Shown here in pieces: positions 56,900 through 64,000 of a stretch of 64,000 bases of DNA. Below the pieces are notes generated by a model. The model searched no databases, was not told the DNA's origin, and saw only the letters and a program-made list of their open reading frames with translations. The DNA is from Duganella sp. sic0402 (GTDB taxonomy: Bacteria > Pseudomonadota > Gammaproteobacteria > Burkholderiales > Burkholderiaceae_D). The stretch spans positions 558,001-622,000 of the forward strand of contig NZ_JAHUWK010000001.1 of assembly GCF_019219065.1 (NCBI RefSeq). Direction: 5' to 3'. Numbering within the stretch: the first letter of the stretch is position 1; each line of letters opens with the position of its first letter. The position numbers were made by a program, and so were the translations under genes.

Positions 56900-59011
56900 A
56901 TGACCCGCAAGACCCCCATCGAGCGCTATCGCAATATCGGCATCAGCGCCCACATCGACGCCGGCAAAACCACGACCACCGAGCGCATCCTGTTTTATAC
57001 CGGAGTTAACCATAAAATTGGTGAGGTACACAACGGCGCGGCCACGATGGACTGGATGGAGCAGGAGCAGGAACGCGGGATTACCATCACCTCGGCCGCC
57101 ACCACCGCCTTCTGGAAAGGCATGGCCGGCAATTTCCCTGAACATCGCATCAATATCATCGATACGCCGGGCCACGTCGACTTCACGATTGAAGTCGAAC
57201 GCTCGATGCGCGTGCTGGACGGCGCCGTGATGGTGTATGACGCGGTCGGCGGCGTGCAGCCGCAGTCGGAAACCGTGTGGCGCCAGGCGAACAAGTACAA
57301 AGTGCCGCGTATCGCCTTCATCAACAAGATGGACCGCGTCGGCGCCGATTTCTTCCGCGTGCGCGAGCAAATCGCCAACCGCCTGAAAGGTGTGGCCGTG
57401 CCTATCCAGGTACCGCTGGGCGCCGAGGACAATTTCCACGGCGTGATCGACCTGGTGAAGATGCGCGCGATTAACTGGGATGACGAGACGCTGGGCGTCA
57501 AATTCACCTACGAGGACATCCCGGCTGATTTGCAAGCGGTGGCCCAGGAATGGCGCGACAAGATGGTCGAAGCCGCCGCCGAAGGCACGCCCGAGCTGCT
57601 GGAAAAATACCTTGATGGCGGTGTGCTGAGCGAGGAGGAGATCAAGGCCGGCCTGCGTCTGCGTACCATCCGCAACGAGATCGTGCCGATGCTGGCCGGC
57701 AGCGCCTTCAAGAATCGCGGCGTGCAGGCCATGCTGGATGCGGTCATCGAATATCTGCCTTCGCCGGTGGATGTGCCGGCGATCGCCGGTACGGATGAAG
57801 AGGACAATCCTATCGAACGCCATCCAAGCGACGAAGATCCATTCTCTGCGCTGGCCTTCAAGATCATGACCGACCCATTCGTCGGCCAACTGACCTTCTT
57901 CCGCGTGTACTCGGGCGTGGTGAATTCCGGTGATACGGTCTATAACCCGACCAAGTCGCAGAAAGAACGCCTGGGCCGCATCCTGCAAATGCACGCCAAC
58001 GAGCGCAAGGAGATCAAGGAAGTCTACGCGGGCGATATCGCCGCCGCAGTGGGCCTGAAAGGCGTGACCACCGGGGATACGCTCAGCTCGCCGGATGACG
58101 TGATCGTGCTGGAGAAGATGATCTTCCCCGAGCCGGTGATTTCGCAGGCGGTGGAACCGAAGACCAAGGCCGACCAGGAGAAAATGGGCATTGCTCTGAA
58201 CCGCCTGGCGCAGGAAGACCCGTCGTTCCGCGTGCATACCGACGAGGAATCGGGCCAGACCATCATGTCCGGCATGGGCGAGCTGCACCTGGAAATTCTG
58301 GTGGACCGGATGCGGCGCGAATTCAGCGTCGAGGCGACCGTCGGCAAACCGCAAGTGGCCTACCGCGAAACCATCACCAAGGTAGCCACGGATGTCGAAG
58401 GCAAGTTCGTCAAGCAGTCCGGCGGCCGCGGCCAGTACGGCCATGTGGTGCTGACGCTGGAACCACTGGAACCCGGCGGCAAAGGCTATGAATTTGTCGA
58501 CGCCATCAAAGGCGGCGTGGTGCCGCGCGAGTTCATCCCGGCGGTCGACAAGGGCATCCAGGAGACGCTGCGTTCAGGCGTGCTGGCCGGCTATCCGGTG
58601 GTGGACGTGCGCGCCACGCTGACCTTCGGTTCCTACCACGACGTGGACTCGAACGAGAACGCCTTCCGCATGGCCGGTTCGATGGCCTTCAAGGACGGCA
58701 TGAAGCGCGCTGGCCCGGTCTTGCTGGAGCCGATCATGCAGGTCGAAGTGGAAACGCCGGAAGAGTTCATGGGCAACGCCATGGGCGATCTGACGTCGCG
58801 GCGCGGCATGGTGCAGGGCATGGACGAGATTCCCGGCGGTGGCGGCAAGATCATTCGCGCCGCCGTGCCGCTGGCCGAGATGTTCGGCTACTCGACCACG
58901 CTGCGTTCACTGACGCAGGGTCGGGCGACCTACACGATGGAGTTCAAGAACTATGCTGAAGTTCCGAAACACATCCTGGAGCAGATCGCCGTGACCAAGG
59001 CAAAAGCTTAA
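56900..59011 (+). CDS. fusA: Elongation factor G, probably a second copy
   Basis: This 703-residue GTPase has the G1 loop [15 protein letters not shown] (residues 17-31), [28 protein letters not shown], and domains II-V. It moves tRNAs on the ribosome during elongation. It is not in the rpsL-rpsG-fusA-tufA operon, so it is likely the paralogue (fusA2) common in betaproteobacteria. GGAG precedes the start. The stop overlaps the converging outer-membrane gene by four bases (TTAA). Confidence 0.95.
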   Translation: MTRKTPIERYRNIGISAHIDAGKTTTTERILFYTGVNHKIGEVHNGAATMDWMEQEQERGITITSAATTAFWKGMAGNFPEHRINIIDTPGHVDFTIEVERSMRVLDGAVMVYDAVGGVQPQSETVWRQANKYKVPRIAFINKMDRVGADFFRVREQIANRLKGVAVPIQVPLGAEDNFHGVIDLVKMRAINWDDETLGVKFTYEDIPADLQAVAQEWRDKMVEAAAEGTPELLEKYLDGGVLSEEEIKAGLRLRTIRNEIVPMLAGSAFKNRGVQAMLDAVIEYLPSPVDVPAIAGTDEEDNPIERHPSDEDPFSALAFKIMTDPFVGQLTFFRVYSGVVNSGDTVYNPTKSQKERLGRILQMHANERKEIKEVYAGDIAAAVGLKGVTTGDTLSSPDDVIVLEKMIFPEPVISQAVEPKTKADQEKMGIALNRLAQEDPSFRVHTDEESGQTIMSGMGELHLEILVDRMRREFSVEATVGKPQVAYRETITKVATDVEGKFVKQSGGRGQYGHVVLTLEPLEPGGKGYEFVDAIKGGVVPREFIPAVDKGIQETLRSGVLAGYPVVDVRATLTFGSYHDVDSNENAFRMAGSMAFKDGMKRAGPVLLEPIMQVEVETPEEFMGNAMGDLTSRRGMVQGMDEIPGGGGKIIRAAVPLAEMFGYSTTLRSLTQGRATYTMEFKNYAEVPKHILEQIAVTKAKA

Positions 59012-59496
59012 AAGGCTTTGACTTTCAGCTGTACGGAGATGCCGCCGTACAGCCGGTCCTTGTACGACGGGATGATGCCGATGTTGACGCCTACCCGTTT
59101 GTACTCGTAGCTCAATGTAGGAATGGCGGCGGGGAACCAGCCGCCATTGCGCATTTTCGGGTAGCCGTCAAACGCGCCCAACACCGCGCCGATGCGCACC
59201 GGGCCGATTTTCCACGGCTGGTAGTAGACGCCGAGGTAGTTGGAATAAGCGCGGTCGCTGTTGTAGAAGCGGCCCGCCGTGGCCGACGCCACTGTCGAGA
59301 AGCGCCATTCGGCGCCCAGGCCGCCATTGGCGCCGTTCAGGTCTTTATCGCTTTGAAAATGCCAGGTGTGGAAACCACCGTTCAGCCACACTTCATTCAG
59401 TGGCGCCGATTCGATGGTCTCGAAGCTGTCGGCCAGCGCCGCGCCAGACATGCAGGCCAGCAGCGCCAGGCCGGCGATACGCAAACTTTTGATCAT
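59008..59496 (-). CDS. Hypothetical outer-membrane beta-barrel protein (PagP-like?)
   Basis: This 162-residue protein has a signal peptide ending GAALADS and an aromatic-rich body with alternating strands ([52 protein letters not shown] [15 protein letters not shown]). Strand order and size recall PagP-like lipid A palmitoyltransferases, but catalytic residues cannot be verified. A 9-bp hairpin (59028-59053) lies in its 3' end. Confidence 0.62.
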   Translation of the reverse strand: MIKSLRIAGLALLACMSGAALADSFETIESAPLNEVWLNGGFHTWHFQSDKDLNGANGGLGAEWRFSTVASATAGRFYNSDRAYSNYLGVYYQPWKIGPVRIGAVLGAFDGYPKMRNGGWFPAAIPTLSYEYKRVGVNIGIIPSYKDRLYGGISVQLKVKAF

Positions 59497-59553
59497 CCGA
59501 AGCTTTCTTCGTCAGGTTGAGGACGTAGGATTATAGCCGTGTATGATGGCTGG

Positions 59554-60783
59554 ATGATATTCCGCTCCCATCCCGTTCTGCTGGCGCTGGCAACCTTGGC
59601 CAGTGGCGCCCAGGCTGCTGAATGGCGCGGCTTGCTGGACTTGCGCGCCGTCGAAGCGGACACCAGCCGCAGCTTCCTGAACAGCGGCATGGGCAAGACC
59701 CGCTATGACAGCGACACGCGGCCGCTGAGCATCGGCCAGGCCGTGCTGCATGGCGCTTTCGATGTCAGCGACAGCATCAGCGCCAATCTGGAATTGAGCG
59801 CTGACCAGCAGCACCTCGGCCGCGTGGTCGATGTACGCGAAGCGTGGCTGGCCTGGAATCCGCTGCCGGCCGGCGCATGGAAAACCCGCGTCAAGGCCGG
59901 CTTCTTCTTTCCGCCAACCAGCGTGGAAATCGATTACGACAGCATCGGCTGGGTGCCGGAACACACCATCTCCAGTTCCGCTATCAACAGCTGGATCGGC
60001 GAAGAACTGCGCACCAATGGCATTGAATGGAGCGCGCGCCGCCTTGGCCGCCATGCCGATGCGCCGTACGATGTCGGCCTGGTGGCGGCGGTCTTCAACG
60101 GCAACGACCCGACCGGCACGCTGCTGGCGTGGCGCGGCTGGTCGATCAGCGACCGCATCGGCGGCCGCCATGACGGCTTGCAGCTGGCGGACCTGCCGTC
60201 CTATGCGCCGGGCGGCACGATTCCGGCGCAAAGCCGCACCATCCATCCGTTCCGCGAAATTGACGGCAGGCTGGGTTATTACTACGGCGCGAACCTGAGT
60301 TTTGGATCGACACTGGAATTGGCGTCACTGCGTTACGATAATTTGGCGAACGCTTCCGCGATCAAAGACGATCAATGGGGCTGGCGCACGCGCTTCACCC
60401 ATGTCAGCGCGGTGTGGCGGCCGCGCGGCGCGTGGGAGCTGATGGCGCAGGCCATGCGCGGCGATACGACGATGGGACGCAGCCTGGTGGCGCTGGACTT
60501 CCAGTCCTGGTATGTGCTGGCCAGTCATCCGCTCGGTCCCGGCACGGCGAGCATGCGATACGACCGCTTCCGCGCCCGCGAGCATGACCACGTACCCGCC
60601 GATCCGAATGGCGAAAACGGTTACGGCGTGGCGCTCGCGTATTCGATGCCGCTGAACGATTACGCCTCGCTGATGAGCGAGGCGCTGCTGGTGCGCAGCG
60701 ACCGCGCGGCGCGGCGCCAGATCGGCGAGCCTGCCTTGCAAACGGAGCGCAGTCTGGCGCTGTCCTTGCGCCTGAAGTGGTGA
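59554..60783 (+). CDS. Outer-membrane porin-like protein
   Basis: This 409-residue protein has a signal peptide ending ASGAQAAEW and a body of alternating strands (LLDLRAVEADTSR, AWLAWNPLPAGAWKTRVKAGF, YYYGANLSFGSTLELASLRYD) ending in aromatic-Trp (LRLKW), as in outer-membrane barrels. I recognise no named family. A GTG start 15 bases upstream (59539) is also possible. Its 3' end is three bases from the NagX-like gene's stop. Confidence 0.68.
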   Translation: MIFRSHPVLLALATLASGAQAAEWRGLLDLRAVEADTSRSFLNSGMGKTRYDSDTRPLSIGQAVLHGAFDVSDSISANLELSADQQHLGRVVDVREAWLAWNPLPAGAWKTRVKAGFFFPPTSVEIDYDSIGWVPEHTISSSAINSWIGEELRTNGIEWSARRLGRHADAPYDVGLVAAVFNGNDPTGTLLAWRGWSISDRIGGRHDGLQLADLPSYAPGGTIPAQSRTIHPFREIDGRLGYYYGANLSFGSTLELASLRYDNLANASAIKDDQWGWRTRFTHVSAVWRPRGAWELMAQAMRGDTTMGRSLVALDFQSWYVLASHPLGPGTASMRYDRFRAREHDHVPADPNGENGYGVALAYSMPLNDYASLMSEALLVRSDRAARRQIGEPALQTERSLALSLRLKW

Positions 60784-60785
60784 GA

Positions 60786-61841
60786 TTAAATCGTGATGCG
60801 CCAGCCGCGCCGCCACGCATAGCCCATCGCCAGCCAGAAAACGGCGGTGAACGAAGCGGCAAACGCCATCGAAGCGAATTCCTGTCCGAACAACGGCGCC
60901 AGCGGCGCGCGGAACACCTGTTCATACAGCGGCCCCATGACACCGCTGGCGGCCAGCGCGCAGGAGGCCAGCCACGAACCGGCGTAAGCAGCGATGGCGT
61001 TGACGCCCATCGCGCGGCCCAGCGGCGGCCAGCCGCGCACGTCGATCAACTGATAGGCGAGGGCGATGGCCAGCATGCCGAAGCCGCCGGTCCACAGCAC
61101 GAACGATGAAGTCCACAACTGCTTGTTGAGCGGCAGCGCCAGCGACCACAGGCCGCCCACCAGCATCGCCAGCGCACCGGCCGCCGCCAGCGTACCAATA
61201 CGGCCACGGCGCAGCAGATCGCCGGCGCGCATCCCCAGCAGCACCGTGCCCAGCGACGGCAAGGTGCTCAGGATGCCCTCCGGTTCGTGCGCCAGGCCGG
61301 TGGCGGAATCGAACTGGTAGGACCAAGGGCCGAGCAAGGCCGTGTCGATACGGTCCGCCAGATTGGTGTTCGGTTCCATGCCGCCGCCAGCCAGCAGCGC
61401 CCAGTAGCCCAGCAGCGTGGCCGCGAGCAGCGCCCACTGCGTCCGCGCATTCGGCAGATACAGGGCTATCAATCCAGCCGCCGCGAAGCAGATGCCAGTC
61501 CGCTGCAGCACACCCAGCAGGCGGAAATGCGCATCCATGGCAAACATCGACACCACATTCAATGCGATGCCCAGCGCCACAATGCGCGCGCCGCGCAGCA
61601 GCACCGCTTGCGCCAGTGGCGGCCGGACCGCGCCGGCTTCAATCTGCCGGCCCAGCGCCAGCTGGATCGAGACGCCAACGATCAGCATGAACACCGGGAA
61701 GATAAAGTCGGCCGGCGTGCAGCCATGCCAGTGTGCGTGCTCCAGCCAGGGATAAATATGCGACCAGTCGCCGGCATCGTTCACCAGCAGCATGGCCGTC
61801 ACGGTCAAGCCGCGTACAGCATCGACAGAATTGATACGCAT
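60786..61841 (-). CDS. NagX/HGSNAT-like membrane acyltransferase
   Basis: This 351-residue membrane protein with 9-11 hydrophobic segments begins MRINSVDAVRGLTVTAMLLVNDAGDW, the signature of the heparan-alpha-glucosaminide N-acetyltransferase-like family, and has the conserved HAHWHGCTPADFIFPVFMLI. In bacteria such proteins (NagX) are tied to amino-sugar or chitin use. The 5' region upstream is A/T-rich and holds a palindrome. Confidence 0.85.
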   Translation of the reverse strand: MRINSVDAVRGLTVTAMLLVNDAGDWSHIYPWLEHAHWHGCTPADFIFPVFMLIVGVSIQLALGRQIEAGAVRPPLAQAVLLRGARIVALGIALNVVSMFAMDAHFRLLGVLQRTGICFAAAGLIALYLPNARTQWALLAATLLGYWALLAGGGMEPNTNLADRIDTALLGPWSYQFDSATGLAHEPEGILSTLPSLGTVLLGMRAGDLLRRGRIGTLAAAGALAMLVGGLWSLALPLNKQLWTSSFVLWTGGFGMLAIALAYQLIDVRGWPPLGRAMGVNAIAAYAGSWLASCALAASGVMGPLYEQVFRAPLAPLFGQEFASMAFAASFTAVFWLAMGYAWRRGWRITI

Positions 61842-61969
61842 GGTTTTTTGTTCATATTTGCCAGCGCGAACAGTAGCACGTCATCCACCGTTGGAGAGGT
61901 GTTTTCTTGCATTTTGAGTAGTAAAGTTTCATGCACGGCCATGCGAGTTATTTCAAATAGGAAATTTCT

Positions 61970-61989
61970 ATTAATTCCATTGAATTAAT
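61970..61989. promoter_or_regulatory. Inverted repeat upstream of the second transmembrane chemoreceptor
   Basis: ATTAATTC / GAATTAAT with a CATT centre forms an 8-bp inverted repeat 68 bases before the receptor start. It could be an operator or a small hairpin. Confidence 0.35.
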
Positions 61990-62056
61990 GCATTTAACTA
62001 AATTGCTGGCGTGAAATATGATGCGAGTGTCTCGTATGCGATTTAAAGGAAACAAG

Positions 62057-63643
62057 ATGCAAACCCATAAAAATGAAATCAGCGTCGCCGCCCGCCTGGG
62101 CATCGGTTTTGGCATCATCCTGGCGATGATGTTGGCATTATCGGTATTCAGCGTGCTGAAGGTGAATGCGATTGATAACAGCTTGCAGCACATCAGCGAA
62201 GTCAATAACGTCAAGCAGCGCTACGCCATCAACTTTCGCGGAAGCGTGCATGACCGCGCCATCGCGCTGCGCGATGTAACGCTGGTCAGCGACGCCGAAA
62301 TGGCCGGCGTCACCGCGCTGATCGAACGGCTGGACGGCGACTACCAGCGCTCAGCCCGGCCGATGGATGCCTTGTTCAGCGACGCCAAGGCGAAAATCAC
62401 GCCGGAAGAACGCGACTGGCTAAACAGGATCAAGCAGAGCGAAGCCCGCGCCACGCCGCTGATCAAGAAAATCATCGCGGCCCGCAACGCTGGTGATCTG
62501 GATGGCGCGCGCAAGATGATGCTGGACCAGGCCAAGCCGGTGTTTGTTGACTGGCTGGCCAGCATCAACGGCTTCATCGACCAGGAAGAGAAAATGACCG
62601 AGGCCGAGTCGGAGCTGGCACGCCATGGCGCGCACAACTTCCAGTCGCTGGCCTTGGCTTCGGTGGCAGTGGCGATTGCCATCGGCGTTGTGGTGGCTTG
62701 GCGCGTGACCCAATACCTGCTGCGCGCGCTGGGCGCCGAGCCGGCGGAAGTCAAGGCGCTGGCCAATGCGGTGGATCGCGGCGAGCTGTATCACGAAGTC
62801 GATCTGCGCGGCCAGGATCAGAACAGCATCATGGCGGTGCTGCTGAAAATGAGCCGCAACCTGCGCGCCACCGTGACCGAGGTGCATCAGGCTTCGGTGG
62901 CGGTCAGCAGCATCAGTGATCAGATCTCCGAGCAGAACCAGCATCTGTCCGGCCGCACGGAAGACCAGGCTAGCTCGCTGGAGGAAACCGCGTCGGCGAT
63001 GGAAGAACTGACCGCCACCGTCAAGCAGAACGCCGACAGCGCGCGTGACGCCAACCGCCTGGCGCAGAATGCTTCCGACATCGCCAGCAAAGGCGGCGAG
63101 ATTGTCGGCGAAGTGGTGCAGACCATGAATGCGATTGATGAATCCTCACGCAAGATCGAAGAGATCATCAGCGTCATTGACGGCATCGCCTTCCAGACCA
63201 ATATCCTGGCCCTGAACGCGGCCGTGGAAGCAGCGCGCGCTGGTGAGCAAGGCCGTGGCTTCGCCGTGGTGGCCACCGAGGTGCGCAATCTGGCGCAACG
63301 CAGCTCCAGCGCCGCCCGCGAAGTGAAGGCGCTGATCGATACGTCGGTGGCGCGCATCCATGCCGGCACCGAGTTGGTGGAGCACGCCGGCAGCACCATG
63401 CGCGACATTGTCCACAGCGTCAAGCAGGTCAGCGATATGGTCGGCGCCATCACCACGGCCAGCAACGAGCAGAGCGTGGGCATTGAGGAAGTCAACCGCG
63501 CCATCGCCCAGATGGACCAGGTGACGCAGCAGAACGCCGCGCTGGTGGAACACGCGGCCGCCGAGGTGGAGGTGTTGCAGGAGCAGGCCGCGCATCTGAA
63601 CCACTCGGTCAGCGTGTTCAAGACCCGCCGCGCAGGAGCGTAA
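62057..63643 (+). CDS. Methyl-accepting chemotaxis protein
   Basis: This 528-residue receptor has membrane segments at about residues 15-35 and 195-215, a periplasmic four-helix-type sensor, a HAMP domain, and the signalling domain with tip [20 protein letters not shown] near residue 375. AAAGGA precedes the ATG at 62057; an upstream open frame lacks a site. The C-terminus lacks a CheR tether. The GAF-domain gene starts three bases after its stop and may be co-transcribed. Confidence 0.94.
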   Translation: MQTHKNEISVAARLGIGFGIILAMMLALSVFSVLKVNAIDNSLQHISEVNNVKQRYAINFRGSVHDRAIALRDVTLVSDAEMAGVTALIERLDGDYQRSARPMDALFSDAKAKITPEERDWLNRIKQSEARATPLIKKIIAARNAGDLDGARKMMLDQAKPVFVDWLASINGFIDQEEKMTEAESELARHGAHNFQSLALASVAVAIAIGVVVAWRVTQYLLRALGAEPAEVKALANAVDRGELYHEVDLRGQDQNSIMAVLLKMSRNLRATVTEVHQASVAVSSISDQISEQNQHLSGRTEDQASSLEETASAMEELTATVKQNADSARDANRLAQNASDIASKGGEIVGEVVQTMNAIDESSRKIEEIISVIDGIAFQTNILALNAAVEAARAGEQGRGFAVVATEVRNLAQRSSSAAREVKALIDTSVARIHAGTELVEHAGSTMRDIVHSVKQVSDMVGAITTASNEQSVGIEEVNRAIAQMDQVTQQNAALVEHAAAEVEVLQEQAAHLNHSVSVFKTRRAGA

Positions 63644-63645
63644 AC

Positions 63646-64000
63646 ATGCCGCTGTTGCCGAAGAACTCCGAACCGGAACGCCTGGAAGCGCTGCACCGGC
63701 TGGGCATCCTGAATACCAACACCAGCGAGTACTTCGACGCCATCACCAGGCTGGTGATGGACTTGTACGGCGTGTCCGGCGCGTATATTTCGCTGCTGGA
63801 CAGCGACCGGCAGTGGCTGAAATCCAGTGTCGGCCTGTGTCCGCCGAATACGCAGCGCGACCAGACTTTCTGCAACTACACCATCCAGCAAGCCAGCGTG
63901 CTGGTGATTGAAGACGCGCTGCTGGATGAGCGCTTCGCCAGCAACCCGATGGTGAGCGGGCCGCAGGGTGTGCGCTTCTACGCCGGAGCCCCGCTGATCA
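63646..64000 (+). CDS. GAF-domain sensor, 3' end beyond the window
   Basis: The first 118 residues show a GAF domain: PERLEALHRLGILNT, AITRLVMDLYGVSGAYISLLD, RQWLKSSVGL and FCNYTI-x-VLVIEDALLDERF. In related genomes such N-termini precede GGDEF or histidine-kinase domains, so the output is unknown. It starts three bases after the chemoreceptor gene and runs off the window end. Confidence 0.85.
   Translation, partial: MPLLPKNSEPERLEALHRLGILNTNTSEYFDAITRLVMDLYGVSGAYISLLDSDRQWLKSSVGLCPPNTQRDQTFCNYTIQQASVLVIEDALLDERFASNPMVSGPQGVRFYAGAPLI

Noticed and set aside
56801..58444. A 547-residue open frame antisense to fusA
   Set aside because: fusA is certain; the antisense product has shadow composition.
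59028..59053. A terminator for fusA
   Set aside because: The 9-bp hairpin is perfect but has no T run on either strand, so it may simply be coding sequence of the opposing gene.

Overview
The window is a 64 kb piece of a GC-rich betaproteobacterial chromosome, most likely Oxalobacteraceae (Massilia/Duganella/Janthinobacterium type). The clues are the single-chain purL, the msrB-yciB-bolA-parvulin order, the ygfZ/mltG-tmk-holB-pilZ-tatD neighbourhood, DUF4936 next to ygfZ, a PEP-CTERM protein, and several chemoreceptors. Genus assignment is inference. There are 61 protein genes (the first and last cut by the window edges) and I see no rRNA, tRNA, prophage or CRISPR array. No stretch without a gene exceeds 300 bases.

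Layout: 1-12.2 kb is housekeeping: a TraB/GumN-like protein, a REC-TPR protein, purL, an AlkD-like glycosylase, two tandem parvulins, bolA, yciB, msrB and selO. 12.3-22.4 kb holds an acyl-CoA ligase, a transmembrane chemoreceptor, a DUF2798/LysR divergent pair, DUF4197, and a four-gene accessory chemotaxis operon (soluble PAS-PAS receptor, CheR, CheD, triple-domain CheW). 22.7-34.5 kb is centred on fatty-acid oxidation: a fadB-type fusion and a thiolase/acyl-CoA dehydrogenase/SDR/MDR/SDR operon, with a PEP-CTERM protein, a RAYT transposase element and an MHS-family transporter between them. 34.5-38.6 kb holds an orphan flaG, a PLP decarboxylase translationally coupled to a TPR/ATP-grasp ligase, and a zincin-like protein. 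38.7-47.3 kb is the ygfZ/mltG-tmk-holB-pilZ-tatD housekeeping block, in which two opposite-strand genes (KfrA-like protein and cation/proton antiporter) separate pilZ from tatD. 47.3-64 kb holds an alpha/beta hydrolase, a PRMT-like methyltransferase, an EreA/ChaN-like secreted protein, a LysR/SnoaL pair, a LytS/LytTR system with an S41 peptidase, outer-membrane phospholipase A, an EF-G gene, two outer-membrane proteins, a NagX-like acyltransferase, another chemoreceptor and a GAF sensor.

The parts most worth following are the decarboxylase/ATP-grasp pair (candidate amine-ligation pathway), the bacterial PRMT-like enzyme with a preserved double-E loop, a 13-bp direct repeat matching the LytTR consensus upstream of the LytS/LytTR operon, a probable shared operator in front of both beta-oxidation promoters, a sigma-28-type promoter before the orphan flaG, the RAYT element with a perfect 30-bp terminal inverted repeat lodged between two terminators, a purL terminator encoded inside the opposing gene, and a selO gene with no canonical start codon where homology demands one.
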